50,384 bases of DNA from an uncultured Pelagibacteraceae bacterium (GCA_902569415.1 CACFUH010000005.1:1-50384), one strand, 5' to 3'. Positions 27,758-38,192 are shown, counted from the first letter of the stretch. Notes: generated by a model from the letters alone, not told the origin. Numbers and translations are program-made.

Positions 27758-29629
27758 ATGAAAAATGATTTATCATTTGATGTAGTTGTTATTGGAGGTG
27801 GACACGCTGGCTGTGAAGCAGCTGCAGCATCAGCTAGATTAGGAGTTAATACAGCATTGTTTACTCACAAAATTGAAACAATAGGAGAGATGTCATGTAA
27901 TCCTGCCATTGGTGGATTAGGAAAAGGACACTTAGTTAGAGAAATAGATGCATTAGATGGCGTGATGGGAGATGTAGCTGACAAATCAGGTATTCAATTT
28001 AGATTGCTTAATAGAAGTAGAGGTCCAGCGGTCAGAGGGCCTAGAACTCAAAGTGATAGATTCTTATATAAAAAATATATGCAGGAAAAACTTCTAAACT
28101 ACTGTAATTTAAGAGTTTTTTCTGATCCTGTAATTGAGTTTATTTTTGAAAAAAATAGCATAAAAGGTTTTAAAACACAATCAGGAAAAAAAATTAAAAC
28201 ATCGAGGCTAATACTAACAACCGGCACTTTTTTAAATGGTTTGATTCATGTAGGTGAAAAACAAACACCAGCCGGTAGATATAATGAAAAACCTACGACT
28301 GGATTGAGTGAACAATTAAAAAAACTTAAATTTAAAATTGGAAGGCTTAAGACAGGCACACCTCCAAGACTTGACTCTAGATCAATTAATTTTAATAATT
28401 TGGAGGAACAGTTTGCAGATGATGATCCTTATTTTTTTTCTTTCCTAACCAAAAAAAATTTAAACAAACAAATCTCATGTCGGATTACCTATACTAATGA
28501 GGCTGTCCATAAAATTATTTCAAAGAATATTAAACGAAGCGCCATGTATTCAGGAAGCATCCAGGGAGTTGGACCAAGGTACTGTCCATCTATAGAGGAT
28601 AAAGTTGTTAAGTTTGCAGAAAAGCAAAGACATCAAATTTTTTTAGAGCCTGAAGGGCTAAATGACTATACTGTTTACCCAAACGGAATATCTACATCGT
28701 TACCAGCGGAAGTTCAGCAAGAAATATGTAGCAAAATCAGTGGTTTAGAGAATGTTAAAATATTAAGGCCTGGTTATGCCATTGAGTATGATTTTGTGGA
28801 CCCAAGAGAGCTATTTTTAACTCTTGAGACAAAGAAAATCAAAAATTTGTATCTAGCAGGTCAAATCAATGGAACTACTGGGTATGAAGAAGCGGCTGCA
28901 CAGGGACTTGTTGCTGGAATTAACTCGGCACTCTCGCTAAAGGGTAGTGGGCCATTTATTTTAGATAGATCTGAGGCATATATAGGAGTAATGATAGATG
29001 ATCTCGTTACAAAAGGTGTTGCTGAGCCATATAGGATGTTTACTTCTAGAGCCGAATATAGACTATCCTTAAGATCCGATAACGCTGATATTAGACTTAC
29101 TCAAAAAGGAATAGATATAGGCCTTGTGCTTGATCAAAGAAAAGAATTATACTTAGAGAAGCACTCACAGCTTAAAAAAATTCTAAATAAAATGGATAAA
29201 TTGACAATTTCTCCATCCAAAGTATTTAAATTTGGCGTAAATATTGCAAAAGATGGTGTTAACCGAAATGCTATTCAGATATTAAGCCAGAAATCAGTAG
29301 ATATGTCCAAGATACGTGAAATTTGGCCTGAAATTACTTATGTTTCACGTGAAATTGATGAGCAATTAGAGATAAATTCCCATTATAGAGGTTATTTAAA
29401 GAAGCAAGATGCAGACATTTTAGCTTTTAAAAGAGATGAAAATCTTATTATTCCAGAAAATATAGACTACGATATATTTTCAGGACTATCTAATGAAGTT
29501 AAATCAAAATTTAAGAAAATAAGACCAAAAACCATGGGTCAAGCACTAAGAATCGATGGAATAACTCCTGCAGCTGTATATATTTTGTTGTCTCATCTAA
29601 AAAGAAAGTCTATTAAGCATATAGCTTGA
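27758..29629 (+). CDS. mnmG: tRNA uridine-5-carboxymethylaminomethyl modification enzyme MnmG (GidA)
   Basis: MnmG is the FAD-dependent partner of MnmE. The 623-aa protein has the FAD-binding [20 protein letters not shown] at residues 10-29, the family motif [34 protein letters not shown], and [20 protein letters not shown] near 370. The codons for YVSREI near residue 529 contain a one-mismatch parS site. The TGA overlaps the rsmG TTG start by 4 nt. Confidence 0.97.
   Translation: MKNDLSFDVVVIGGGHAGCEAAAASARLGVNTALFTHKIETIGEMSCNPAIGGLGKGHLVREIDALDGVMGDVADKSGIQFRLLNRSRGPAVRGPRTQSDRFLYKKYMQEKLLNYCNLRVFSDPVIEFIFEKNSIKGFKTQSGKKIKTSRLILTTGTFLNGLIHVGEKQTPAGRYNEKPTTGLSEQLKKLKFKIGRLKTGTPPRLDSRSINFNNLEEQFADDDPYFFSFLTKKNLNKQISCRITYTNEAVHKIISKNIKRSAMYSGSIQGVGPRYCPSIEDKVVKFAEKQRHQIFLEPEGLNDYTVYPNGISTSLPAEVQQEICSKISGLENVKILRPGYAIEYDFVDPRELFLTLETKKIKNLYLAGQINGTTGYEEAAAQGLVAGINSALSLKGSGPFILDRSEAYIGVMIDDLVTKGVAEPYRMFTSRAEYRLSLRSDNADIRLTQKGIDIGLVLDQRKELYLEKHSQLKKILNKMDKLTISPSKVFKFGVNIAKDGVNRNAIQILSQKSVDMSKIREIWPEITYVSREIDEQLEINSHYRGYLKKQDADILAFKRDENLIIPENIDYDIFSGLSNEVKSKFKKIRPKTMGQALRIDGITPAAVYILLSHLKRKSIKHIA
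29341..29356. other. parS: parS-like site (near-perfect) inside mnmG
   Basis: TGTTTCACGTGAAATT matches the 16-bp parS consensus TGTTTCACGTGAAACA at 14 positions and the 14-bp core at 13. It is 332 bp from the perfect core in rsmG and encodes VSRE in mnmG. Confidence 0.65.
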
Positions 29630-30270
29630 TTGATTCGAATTTTATAAAAAACTCAAAACTTAATATTCAAAACGTTTCACGTGAAACATTAGAGGAACTA
29701 AACAATTACAGTTTGTCCATTATTAAAAAGAACAAAGAGATAAATCTGATAAGCTCAAGCACAGAAAAGTCAATAAATACAAGGCATATTGCTGATAGTG
29801 CACAAACCATTGATTTTATTAATAAAAATGATGTTAAAATATGCACTGACTTAGGGTCAGGTGCAGGGTTACCTGGTATAGTATTAGCAATATTGATGAA
29901 ACCAAAAAAACCAGAATTTAAGGTCATTTTATATGAAAAAAGCCATCACAAGAGCAATTTCTTAAAAGAAATTTCAAAAAAACTTAAATTAAACACTGAA
30001 ATTAATCAAAAAAATATTTTCGAACAAAAAGATTTAAGAACAGACATTATAATTTCTAGAGCATTCAAACCTCTGCCTGTTATTTTTGAAATAGCTTCTA
30101 CGAATTTTAAAAAATTTAAATATATAATTTTATTTTTAGGAAAAAGCGGAAAAGAAATTTTAAAGGAGGCATCAAAGAAATGGAAATTTGATTATGAAGA
30201 AAAAAAAAGTTTAACAAGTGAAGAGTCATTAGTAGTAAAGATTTCAAATTTACAAAAAAAAAATGTATAA
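29626..30270 (+). CDS. rsmG: 16S rRNA (guanine527-N7)-methyltransferase RsmG (GidB)
   Basis: RsmG methylates G527 of 16S rRNA. The 214-aa protein has the N-terminal [14 protein letters not shown], a stretch common in alphaproteobacterial RsmG, INLISSS, the SAM-binding [18 protein letters not shown] near residue 76 and [10 protein letters not shown]. No ATG lies near the start; TTG at 29626 overlaps the mnmG stop by 4 nt, and I accept it. Codons 17-21 (VSRET) carry the parS palindrome. It overlaps parA by 8 nt. Confidence 0.95.
   Translation: MIDSNFIKNSKLNIQNVSRETLEELNNYSLSIIKKNKEINLISSSTEKSINTRHIADSAQTIDFINKNDVKICTDLGSGAGLPGIVLAILMKPKKPEFKVILYEKSHHKSNFLKEISKKLKLNTEINQKNIFEQKDLRTDIIISRAFKPLPVIFEIASTNFKKFKYIILFLGKSGKEILKEASKKWKFDYEEKKSLTSEESLVVKISNLQKKNV
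29673..29688. other. parS: parS centromere site inside rsmG
   Basis: CGTTTCACGTGAAACA contains the perfect 14-bp palindrome GTTTCACGTGAAAC (29674-29687), the consensus ParB-binding site; only the first outer base differs from TGTTTCACGTGAAACA. It lies 575 bp before parA, in the usual parS position near the origin. Confidence 0.9.
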
Positions 30271-31063
30271 AAAAATTATTTCAGTAATTAATCAAAAAGG
30301 TGGAGTAGGTAAAACTACAACGGTAATTAATTTAGCTGCAGGCTTGACTATGAGAGGAAAAAAAATATTAGTAATCGATCTTGATCCACAAGGTAATGCT
30401 ACAACAGGGCTTGGACTATCCAATACAGAAAACTCCGAACTAACAATTTATAGTGTACTTAATGGAAATAAAAAAATTTCAGAGGTTGTTCAATCAACTA
30501 AGATCGATAATTTAAATTTGGTGACTTCAAATGTAGATCTCTCGGGTTTGGAGGTTGAGACTGCAGGAGATAGCAGAAGGGCCTTTAAATTGAAAGACGA
30601 ATTAGCCGCTATTTTAAATGATTCTGGAGCATCATATGATTATATTCTCATTGATTGTCCACCATCACTAAGTCTTCTAACAATTATGGCATTAGTTGCT
30701 TCAGACGAGCTCGTAGTACCTCTGCAAACAGAATTTTTTGCATTAGAAGGTCTTACCCAATTGATGAAAACGATAGAGAGGATTAAGTCCAACTTAAATC
30801 CATCTCTAAGTATACGAGGTATCCTTCTCACAATGTATGATAAGAGAAATAAGTTATCTGGTGAAGTAGAAAATGAAGCTAGAAACTATTTTAAAGAAAA
30901 AGTTTATCAAACAGTGGTACCAAGAAATGTAAGACTGTCAGAAGCTCCATCTCATGGAGTACCAGTTCTTCTTTATGATAAATCATGCCCAGGAAGTAAA
31001 TCATATTTTAATTTTACAGATGAATTTTTAAACCAAGAAAAACCTGTAGAGAGCGCTGCATGA
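30263..31063 (+). CDS. parA: Chromosome-partitioning ATPase ParA
   Basis: ParA (Soj) is the deviant-Walker ATPase that moves ParB-parS complexes. The 266-aa protein begins ISVINQKGGVGKTTTVINLA with the signature KGGVGKTT at residues 11-18, VIDLDPQGNATTGLG near 41 and YILIDCPPSLSLLT near 127. Start ATG is preceded by a run of A's and no Shine-Dalgarno, and overlaps rsmG by 8 nt. Its stop overlaps parB by 4 nt (ATGA). Confidence 0.97.
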   Translation: MYKKIISVINQKGGVGKTTTVINLAAGLTMRGKKILVIDLDPQGNATTGLGLSNTENSELTIYSVLNGNKKISEVVQSTKIDNLNLVTSNVDLSGLEVETAGDSRRAFKLKDELAAILNDSGASYDYILIDCPPSLSLLTIMALVASDELVVPLQTEFFALEGLTQLMKTIERIKSNLNPSLSIRGILLTMYDKRNKLSGEVENEARNYFKEKVYQTVVPRNVRLSEAPSHGVPVLLYDKSCPGSKSYFNFTDEFLNQEKPVESAA

Positions 31064-31911
31064 TAAATCCATTTAAATCTAAAAAAGGATTAGGGAGAGG
31101 ATTGTCATCCTTAATTGGTGATACTGACGTCAAAATTTCAAATAATAAAATCTCAATCAGTTCAATTATTCCTAACAAATTTCAACCAAGAAAAAAATTT
31201 GATAAAGAGAGCTTAGAAGATTTAACAAATTCGATTAAAGAACGAGGAGTTATCCAACCACTTATAGTTAGAAAGTCTGATGATCAATCTGAAAAGTATG
31301 AATTGATAGCAGGTGAAAGAAGGTGGCAAGCCTCTCAATCTGCTGGTCTTCACGAAGTACCTGTAGTGATAATAGAAGCAGATAATTTAAAATCATTAGA
31401 ATTTGCAATTGTTGAAAATGTACAACGGAAAGATTTAAATCCTATTGAAGAAGCAAACGGTTATCAAAAACTAATTGACCAGTTTGATTATGATCAAGAA
31501 AAAGTATCAAAGTTTATTGGCAAAAGTAGATCGCATGTATCAAACTGTTTAAGATTACTTACACTTCCAAATGAAGTAATTACACTTATAGAGGAGAATA
31601 AACTTTCACAAGGTCATGCTAAAGTGCTAGTTGGCCTTGAAAATGCTAACTTTTTAGCAAAAAAGATCATAGAGAATAAACTATCTGTTAGACAGTCAGA
31701 AACACTAACAAAATCAATCAAAAGTAATCAAGGAAAAATAAAAACAAGCAAAAATCCAAATATTACTAGCTTGGAGAAATCAGTTGAGGAAGTTACTGGT
31801 ATTAAAGTTTTTATTAGAAATAGAAAAAATAATACTGGTCAAGTCACTTTTGATTATAAAGATCTAGATCAACTGAATAGATTAATAATGGTTATTAAAG
31901 CAAACTATTAG
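31060..31911 (+). CDS. parB: Chromosome-partitioning protein ParB (CTPase)
   Basis: ParB binds parS and spreads as a CTP-dependent clamp. The 283-aa protein has GRGLSSLIGD at the N-terminus, the ParB/Sulfiredoxin-like domain with NKFQPRKKFD near residue 42, the CTP-binding AGERRWQA near 87 and ENVQRKDLNPIEEA near 120, then the HTH FIGKSRSHVSNCLRLL near 157, and a C-terminal dimerisation part. It converges on holA with only 2 nt between stops. Confidence 0.97.
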   Translation: MINPFKSKKGLGRGLSSLIGDTDVKISNNKISISSIIPNKFQPRKKFDKESLEDLTNSIKERGVIQPLIVRKSDDQSEKYELIAGERRWQASQSAGLHEVPVVIIEADNLKSLEFAIVENVQRKDLNPIEEANGYQKLIDQFDYDQEKVSKFIGKSRSHVSNCLRLLTLPNEVITLIEENKLSQGHAKVLVGLENANFLAKKIIENKLSVRQSETLTKSIKSNQGKIKTSKNPNITSLEKSVEEVTGIKVFIRNRKNNTGQVTFDYKDLDQLNRLIMVIKANY

Positions 31912-31913
31912 AG

Positions 31914-32897
31914 TTATTTAGCTGTATTAATAATAAAATCCGAAACTATGTTAAGAGAATTATAATAATTTTTTTTAATACTTAACTCTATTTCGTTAAT
32001 CTTATAAATTAATTTTTCTGTATCGTTTAAATTCCATTTTGAGATTTGATTTCTAACAATTTCCTTATCTTTCCAAAAAATAGGAGGCTTATAGTTTAAA
32101 ATAGTTTCTTCTATATTTTTATTTTTTTCATTAATTTTTTTGATTTCCAAAAGTCTTTTTGTTTTTGCAAGTAAAGTTCTTATGATCAATATACAATCAT
32201 CTATTGAAAAAATATTTTCATCAAAAATTTTGTTAATTTTTTTTATATTTTTTGACAAACAATTATCAGCTAGTTCTGAGATGCTATAATTTTCAGCAAG
32301 GTTTGTTAGTTTAATTACATCATCAATATTAACTTTTTTTTTATCTAATAAAAATAAAGATATTTTATTTAGCTCATTATTCAAATTCATTCTGTCACCA
32401 CTACTTCTTTCTACTATTAAATTAATTAATTCTTGAGAAACTGATATTTTGTTATTTTTAAAAAAAATATTTGCTTGTTGGAATAGTGCTCTACTATCTT
32501 CCTTGTAAAATGGTGTGCATATAAGATTTTTATTTTTTTCAAATATAGATCTCAATTTAGATTTTTTATCTAAAATACCAGCATTTATAACAATAATTAC
32601 ATCATTTATACCTCTATCTATTAAATCATCTATTAATTTCATAATTTTTTCACTAGCCCTTGAAATGATAATTAGTTTTGATTGTTCAAAAAAAGATTTA
32701 TTTATTAAGCTTGAAATAAATTCTTCAAAATTATTTAAAACTTCATTCTCTTCAAATCTTTTAATTTCCCCTTTGAAATTATCAATAAATACTTCTTTAA
32801 TTAAATAGTTTTTATATCCCTCATTTTCTCCATAAAACAAAAATATTTTTTTATTTTTTTTTTCGAACTTTTGTAAATCGTATGCTTTAACTATCAT
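31914..32897 (-). CDS. holA: DNA polymerase III delta subunit
   Basis: HolA opens the beta clamp in the clamp loader. The 327-aa protein has the delta-family opening KKIFLFYGENEGYKNYLIKE near residue 15, SFFEQSKLIIISRASEK near 70, and SSGDRMNLNNELNKISLF near 168, which is the family's second motif. The position after leuS-lptE on the same strand is the usual proteobacterial arrangement (leuS-lptE-holA) and makes the call firm. Confidence 0.92.
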   Translation of the reverse strand: MIVKAYDLQKFEKKNKKIFLFYGENEGYKNYLIKEVFIDNFKGEIKRFEENEVLNNFEEFISSLINKSFFEQSKLIIISRASEKIMKLIDDLIDRGINDVIIVINAGILDKKSKLRSIFEKNKNLICTPFYKEDSRALFQQANIFFKNNKISVSQELINLIVERSSGDRMNLNNELNKISLFLLDKKKVNIDDVIKLTNLAENYSISELADNCLSKNIKKINKIFDENIFSIDDCILIIRTLLAKTKRLLEIKKINEKNKNIEETILNYKPPIFWKDKEIVRNQISKWNLNDTEKLIYKINEIELSIKKNYYNSLNIVSDFIINTAK

Positions 32898-32904
32898 GTT
32901 AAAT

Positions 32905-33363
32905 TTAGTTTGATACCAAGTATATAATTATTTCTTCAGAGATTTTTTCTGCAAGATTTTTTCCTGATCTATCTTCATACTTTTTTAATTCAGATTTTTT
33001 ACTCTTATTATTATAATCTAAAGTTTTTGAAAAACTTTTTTCTTTTGTAATTCCCTCAGAATCACTTACTATTATTTTAGTATTTAAAACTATTCTGAAG
33101 GTTTTGGGATTTCCTTTTGAATCTTTAGATGCTACTTCTTTTTCTAAATTTGTATTAATAATTAAATTAAATTGTTTTTTTGAATTTGTATTTTTATATA
33201 TACCTAATCTATTTGTAATAATTTTGTTTAACTTATCATTTCCATTTGTTTGTAAACTTATAATTGTAAAATTATAATCTTTGTTTGTATAAATTGGTGT
33301 ATAGCCGCAGCCATATAATAAAAATAATAATATAAGGATTTTTATAAAATTTTTTTTTAACAT
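32905..33363 (-). CDS. lptE: LPS-assembly lipoprotein LptE-like
   Basis: LptE plugs and assembles the LptD outer-membrane LPS translocon. The 152-aa protein has a lipoprotein signal with lipobox LLYGC (Cys at residue 19) followed by GYTPIYTN, as in family members that begin 'CGF.PLY'. The rest is weakly conserved. Context leuS-lptE-holA supports the assignment. Its ATG overlaps the leuS stop by 1 nt, and holA starts 7 nt after its stop. Confidence 0.87.
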   Translation of the reverse strand: MLKKNFIKILILLFLLYGCGYTPIYTNKDYNFTIISLQTNGNDKLNKIITNRLGIYKNTNSKKQFNLIINTNLEKEVASKDSKGNPKTFRIVLNTKIIVSDSEGITKEKSFSKTLDYNNKSKKSELKKYEDRSGKNLAEKISEEIIIYLVSN

Positions 33364-35900
33364 TAAATTAAAATATTGATCAATCTATTTTTTACAAAAA
33401 AACTTTTTTTTATTTTTTTACTTTCCAAAATCTTTTTAGTATTTTGATTATTCTTTATTTTTTCAATTAGTTCTTCCTCTGAAATATCTTTCATACATTT
33501 AATTGTACCTTTTTTCTTTCCATTAATTTGTATTACATACTCAACAGTATCTTCTTTTATTAAATTTTTATCAATTTCTGGCCATTTTTGAAGTGGATTT
33601 AATTTTAAATCTGATAAGCATTCTGAAGCAAAATGAGGAATTATAGGTGATATTATTGACAAAAACTTAATATAATTATCTAAAAGCGTTTTTTTATCTA
33701 TAGCAACATTTAACTTTTGCGAAAGGAAATTATAAGCTTCATATAGGTTTGCTACAATCACGTTATAATTAAATTTTTCGAGATTATAGTTTATTTTTTT
33801 AATCATTTGATTAATAAATACTGCAATTTCTTCATTTTTATTATTAGAATTTTCCTCAATTCTAATCTTAAATTTTTTATGAAGCATCCAAAGTTTTTGA
33901 ATAAATTTATATGATGCAACCATTCCTTGCTCAGACCACTGAATATCTTTTTCTGGAGGACTGTCAGATAAAATGAATAATCTTACTGAATCAGCTCCAT
34001 AATTATTGATTATTTCTTCAGGATCAATCGTATTTTTTTTTGATTTTGACATTGACTCAGAGGGTCCAACTTTTACTTTCTTGCTAGGATTTTTTTTTAT
34101 ATAAAAATTTTTTTTATCTTCAGTTTCGACTTCATCAGGGCTTACCCAATTATTATTTTCATCTTTGTAAGTTTCATGACAAACCATACCTTGTGTAAAT
34201 AAACCTTCAAATGGTTCAGTAATTTTAAAATTTCTATTTTTATAATTTATTGCTCTCATAAAGAACCTAGAATACAATAAATGTAGTATTGCATGCTCAA
34301 CACCTCCAATGTATTGATCAACAGGCATCCAATAATTTATTTCATCTAAATCATATCCATGTTTTTTATTTTTTGGAGAACAAAATCTTAAAAAATACCA
34401 AGAAGAATCTACAAATGTATCTAGTGTGTCTGTTTCTCTAATACAATCTTTTCCATTAATTTTTATATTTTTCCAATTTTCTGCCTTATCAAGAGGGTTG
34501 CCTTTTACATTTAAATCAATATTTTCAGGAAGTTTAACTGGAAGTTGATCTTCTGGAACTGTTAAAACATTGTCGTCCTTATCATATGCTATTGGTATAG
34601 GACAGCCCCAATACCTTTGTCTGGAAATTCCCCAATCCTTTAATCTAAAATTGATTTTCTTTTTTCCCAATTGTTTTTCTTCCAAAATATCAATAGTTTT
34701 ATTTATTGATTGATTAGGAACTTTAAGTCCATTTAAAAAATTAGAATTTATAATTACGCCAGGGCCAGTATAGGCTTCTTTTTTTACTTTAAATGTTTCA
34801 TCTTTATTTTCTGGCATAACAACAGTTTTTACTGGCAAGTTATACTTTAATGCAAAATCTAAATCTCTTTGATCATGTGCTGGACATCCAAATACTGCAC
34901 CGAACCCATAGTCCATCAAAACAAAATTTGCAAAATAAACTGGAACTTTTTGTTCTGTATCAAGTGGATTTACAGCAAATAAACCAGTATTAAACCCAAT
35001 TTTTTCACCCTGTGCGATTGATTCTTCCGTAGTTCCTGTTTTTGAACATTCATTCTTAAACTTTATAAATTGAGTATTTTCATTAAAGAATTTTGATATT
35101 GGATGATCAACTGATACTGCTAGAAAAGAAAATCCAAAAAGTGTATCAGGTCTTGTTGTATAACATTTAATTGCATTGATTGGTAAATTTCCTTGTATTT
35201 TAAAGTTTATTTCACAGCCAAAAGATTTTCCAATCCAATTCTTTTGCATAGTTTTTACTTTATTGGGCCAAGATTTAAGATTATCTAAACCATTTAATAA
35301 TTCTTCTGAAAAATTTGAGATATTAAAAAACCATTGGCTCAATTTTTTTCTTTGAACTATTGCTCCTGATCTCCAACCCTTTCCATCAATAACTTGTTCA
35401 TTTGCAAGAACTGTTTCATCAATTGGATCCCAATTTACATAATTTTCTTTTTTATAAACTAAACCCTTTTTATATAAACTAAGAAAAAAAAGTTGTTGAT
35501 GTTTATAATAATCTTCAGAGCAAGTAGAAATTTCTCTATCCCAGTCAATAGATAATCCTAGTTTTTTTAATTGTGTTTTCATAACTGAAATATTTTTTTC
35601 TGTCCAAACTTTTGGATTTAAATTATTTTGTTTAGCAGCATTTTCAGCTGGCATTCCAAATGAGTCCCAACCCATAGGATGTAGAACGTTAAAGCCTTTC
35701 ATTGATTTATATCGAGACAAAACATCTCCAATTGTATAATTTCTTACATGTCCCATATGTATTTTTCCAGATGGATATGGAAACATTTCAAGACAGTAAA
35801 ATTTTTCTTTTGAAGTATCAACTTTTGAGATAAATGACTTATTTTTATCCCAGTATTTTTGCCATTTGTTTTCGACTAATTCAAAGTTATATCTATCCAT
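33363..35900 (-). CDS. leuS: Leucyl-tRNA synthetase
   Basis: LeuRS charges tRNA-Leu. The 845-aa class I synthetase has the HIGH motif in [15 protein letters not shown] (residues 41-55), [13 protein letters not shown] near 80, the CP1 editing domain with TTRPDTLFG near 250, and the KMSKS loop as [12 protein letters not shown] near 615. The C-terminal anticodon and LeuRS-specific domains are complete. It precedes lptE and holA and is probably transcribed with them. Confidence 0.97.
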   Translation of the reverse strand: MDRYNFELVENKWQKYWDKNKSFISKVDTSKEKFYCLEMFPYPSGKIHMGHVRNYTIGDVLSRYKSMKGFNVLHPMGWDSFGMPAENAAKQNNLNPKVWTEKNISVMKTQLKKLGLSIDWDREISTCSEDYYKHQQLFFLSLYKKGLVYKKENYVNWDPIDETVLANEQVIDGKGWRSGAIVQRKKLSQWFFNISNFSEELLNGLDNLKSWPNKVKTMQKNWIGKSFGCEINFKIQGNLPINAIKCYTTRPDTLFGFSFLAVSVDHPISKFFNENTQFIKFKNECSKTGTTEESIAQGEKIGFNTGLFAVNPLDTEQKVPVYFANFVLMDYGFGAVFGCPAHDQRDLDFALKYNLPVKTVVMPENKDETFKVKKEAYTGPGVIINSNFLNGLKVPNQSINKTIDILEEKQLGKKKINFRLKDWGISRQRYWGCPIPIAYDKDDNVLTVPEDQLPVKLPENIDLNVKGNPLDKAENWKNIKINGKDCIRETDTLDTFVDSSWYFLRFCSPKNKKHGYDLDEINYWMPVDQYIGGVEHAILHLLYSRFFMRAINYKNRNFKITEPFEGLFTQGMVCHETYKDENNNWVSPDEVETEDKKNFYIKKNPSKKVKVGPSESMSKSKKNTIDPEEIINNYGADSVRLFILSDSPPEKDIQWSEQGMVASYKFIQKLWMLHKKFKIRIEENSNNKNEEIAVFINQMIKKINYNLEKFNYNVIVANLYEAYNFLSQKLNVAIDKKTLLDNYIKFLSIISPIIPHFASECLSDLKLNPLQKWPEIDKNLIKEDTVEYVIQINGKKKGTIKCMKDISEEELIEKIKNNQNTKKILESKKIKKSFFVKNRLINILI

Positions 35901-35938
35901 AAATTGAATAAAAGATTTTAAGTTTTATTGAATGGTAT

Positions 35939-36490
35939 CTATTTTATTTTTCCTAAATACTTTTTTTTATTTTTGTCTTTAAATTCTTTTTCGAAGACAG
36001 CTGCTTTTTTTAAAATACTCTTTTTTAAATCTCTAACTATTTGTCCATTACTTTCGGTTATTGAACAATCTGACTGCGTTCCACATTTCTTTGAAAATAC
36101 CTTTATTTCTAAAGCATCTGCTCTTATTTCATTAGTAAGAAAACGTATCGTTATTTTAATAGATTCATTTGTACCATCTCCAGAATACCAATCAGAAATA
36201 ATTATTCCCCCACTGTAATTTGCCGAAGCAAGAGGAAGAAAACTTATTGTATCCAAACTTGCTCTCCAAAGAGGATTAGAACTAGCAAAATCAAAAACTC
36301 CACCCTTTTTCTCACCCCCCATTAATCTAAAGCCTCTACCTTCTTCCATATTTTTTTTAACTCTTAATTTAGGGTCAGGAGGATATTCTTTAGCATCAAC
36401 AGGTCTGTATTTAAGAGCATTGCATGAACTCAAAAATAATAGCATAGTTATTAGAGCCAAAAATTTGCTTAAAAAGTTCAATTTTATCAT
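35939..36490 (-). CDS. DUF3576 family lipoprotein
   Basis: A 183-aa predicted lipoprotein of the alphaproteobacterial DUF3576 family, usually found just upstream of leuS as here. The signal peptide ends in LFLSSC, placing the lipidated Cys near residue 23. The mature part has NPLWRASLDTISFLPLASAN and GGIIISDWYS, the family's conserved core. I choose ATG 36490 rather than the TTG at 36529 of the ORF track because it gives a normal-length signal peptide. Function unknown; its neighbours suggest an envelope role. Confidence 0.86.
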   Translation of the reverse strand: MIKLNFLSKFLALITMLLFLSSCNALKYRPVDAKEYPPDPKLRVKKNMEEGRGFRLMGGEKKGGVFDFASSNPLWRASLDTISFLPLASANYSGGIIISDWYSGDGTNESIKITIRFLTNEIRADALEIKVFSKKCGTQSDCSITESNGQIVRDLKKSILKKAAVFEKEFKDKNKKKYLGKIK

Positions 36491-36661
36491 GAAATTAATG
36501 AAATATTTAAATATCATAAAAATACTCAATTATATCGAAAAAAAAGCCTAATTTTAGTAACAAATTATAGTGATGTAAAAATACAACACTTTATAAAAAA
36601 TACCTATTTTTAAAAGAATTTTCGAATTTATTTAATCTAATTTTGATAAAACTACGCTGTT

Positions 36662-36667
36662 TATAAT
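36662..36667 (+). promoter_or_regulatory. Possible -10 element of the porin promoter
   Basis: A perfect TATAAT lies 28 bp before the porin ATG. A TTGATA at 36643-36648 is only 13 bp upstream, too close for a standard -35, so the pairing is doubtful. The 205-bp gap upstream of the porin is otherwise AT-rich with nothing else recognised. Confidence 0.35.
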
Positions 36668-36695
36668 TAATTATAAAACATAAATAGGAGTAAAT

Positions 36696-37616
36696 ATGAA
36701 AAACATAACTAAACTAGGATTAACTGCTTTAGCAGGATCTCTAGTAGCTAGTTCTGCTTATGCTGGTGCAATGAGTGTAAGTGGTTCAGCGAAAATAACT
36801 CACGCTTCGAATGATGAGACAGAGGTACAAGGTAACTCTTTTTCTAACAGTAAAGGAATATCTTTTTCTGGTTCAGGCGAGTTAGATAATGGTTACACAG
36901 TAAGCACAACTTACAGCATGACAAACGCTGCGTTTTCATCTTCTCAGGTTACAATTGACATGGGAGATATGGGAACTGTAGGTCTATGGAATAATGCTGG
37001 TGGTGCTGGTTTAACTAAATACTACGATGTAGTTCCAACTGCTGGTGAGCAAGTTTGGGATGACTCAGACACTGATGATAATGGTTTAGCACTACATGAT
37101 AACGACAATATGTTAGGTTACAATGGAACATTCGGAGATCTTGATATTTCTTTAGCATACGTTAATGGTGGTACTGGAACTAATGGTGGTGGATCATCTG
37201 ATACTTCATGGGTTGTACAATACAATGGCCTAATGGATGGTTTAACACTTGGTGTTGGTATGGGTGAAAATGGTGATACTCAAGACCTTCAGACTATATA
37301 CGCAAAATATACTCAAGGTTCTGTAACAGTTGGATACCAAATGTCAGAAGTTGATAATACTGGTGCGACAGCTGACGAAGAATCAACACACATTGGTGCT
37401 TCAATAGCTGTAAACGAGAATTTATCTATTTCAGCTGGTAGATTTGAAGTTGATATGGGTGCAGGTAAAGTTGATGAAGAATCAACAGGGGTTTCTGCTT
37501 CATACACAATGGGATCAACTACAATTGGTTTTGTTGCTAACTCAACTGACAACGTTGCTGGAACAGCTAATTCTGATGACTCTTACAGAGAAATTGCAGT
37601 ATCATTTGCATTCTAA
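36696..37616 (+). CDS. Outer-membrane porin
   Basis: A 306-aa porin of the Gram-negative general type. It has a cleavable signal peptide (MKNITKLGLTALAGSLVASS, cut after AYA near residue 23), a mature N-terminus AMSVSGSAKITH, alternating beta-strand pattern with aromatic girdles throughout, acidic Asp/Asn-rich loops, and the terminal Phe (REIAVSFAF) used by the Bam complex. A good AGGAG lies 6 nt upstream of ATG. Codon use is visibly less AT-extreme than in neighbouring genes, fitting high expression. It ends at a strong terminator. Likely a main diffusion channel; substrate preference cannot be read. Confidence 0.92.
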   Translation: MKNITKLGLTALAGSLVASSAYAGAMSVSGSAKITHASNDETEVQGNSFSNSKGISFSGSGELDNGYTVSTTYSMTNAAFSSSQVTIDMGDMGTVGLWNNAGGAGLTKYYDVVPTAGEQVWDDSDTDDNGLALHDNDNMLGYNGTFGDLDISLAYVNGGTGTNGGGSSDTSWVVQYNGLMDGLTLGVGMGENGDTQDLQTIYAKYTQGSVTVGYQMSEVDNTGATADEESTHIGASIAVNENLSISAGRFEVDMGAGKVDEESTGVSASYTMGSTTIGFVANSTDNVAGTANSDDSYREIAVSFAF

Positions 37617-37640
37617 AAGAGTTTAAAGTTTAAAAATATT

Positions 37641-37672
37641 AAAGGCCCCTTAGTTTAAGGGGCCTTTTTTTT
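37641..37672 (+). terminator. Rho-independent terminator of the porin gene
   Basis: AAGGCCCCTT (37642-37651), loop AGTTT, AAGGGGCCTT (37657-37666), followed by a run of T. It is the strongest GC-rich hairpin in the window. The T-run runs into the stop codon of the convergent thiE, so the same hairpin could also stop thiE transcription. Confidence 0.95.
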
Positions 37673-38192
37673 ATCTCTCAAAATATCCTATACCAGCAAA
37701 ACCGTCGATATTAAGTAAACTTATTTTTTTAAAATTATTTTTATTTATCCCACCCAAGGCTATAACTTTTTTTTTTGTATTTTTTGATAAATTTTTAAAT
37801 TTGTAAAAACCCAAATAATTTTTTTCAAATTTGAATATTGAAGATATAAATATTTTACTTACATTCTGGGCCTCCTTAATTCTAATTTCCTTTAAATTAT
37901 GAGCGGAACCAATTATTGAAAAATCAGGTTTTATTTTATAATTCAGATGTTTTAAGTCTTTATTAAAAGATGGAATGTAAGCACCATTTAAATTGCATTT
38001 AAGGGCTAGTTTTACATTGTTAGCTAAATAGAAGTTTCTACTTTGCTTTTTACAAAAATCCCTTATTTTAATTATTAAATTTAAATCATGAGAAGACTTA
38101 TAATTTCTATATATTATAGAAATATTTTTATCTAATTTTTTGATATGATCAGGATTAAACTTGTTTATAAAGTAATATTTATTTAAATGCAT
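37671..38192 (-). CDS. thiE: Thiamine-phosphate synthase (ThiE/TenI family)
   Basis: ThiE joins HMP-pyrophosphate with the thiazole phosphate to make thiamine phosphate. The 173-aa protein is short for the family but has the barrel pattern NFYLANNVKLALKCNLNGAYIP near residue 55, FSIIGSAHNLKEI near 90 and VIALGGINKNNFKK near 145 with the phosphate-binding GGI. A TenI-like role cannot be excluded. SAR11 is known to need external HMP and keep the coupling step. The track starts at TTG 38204; I choose ATG 38192, which directly abuts the yggS ATG on the other strand. Confidence 0.82.
   Translation of the reverse strand: MHLNKYYFINKFNPDHIKKLDKNISIIYRNYKSSHDLNLIIKIRDFCKKQSRNFYLANNVKLALKCNLNGAYIPSFNKDLKHLNYKIKPDFSIIGSAHNLKEIRIKEAQNVSKIFISSIFKFEKNYLGFYKFKNLSKNTKKKVIALGGINKNNFKKISLLNIDGFAGIGYFER

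Noticed and set aside
37313-37626. ORFs 37313-37552 (minus) and 37444-37626 (plus) inside the porin
   Set aside because: Shadows of a repetitive, less AT-biased coding sequence; no start signals and no homology by eye.
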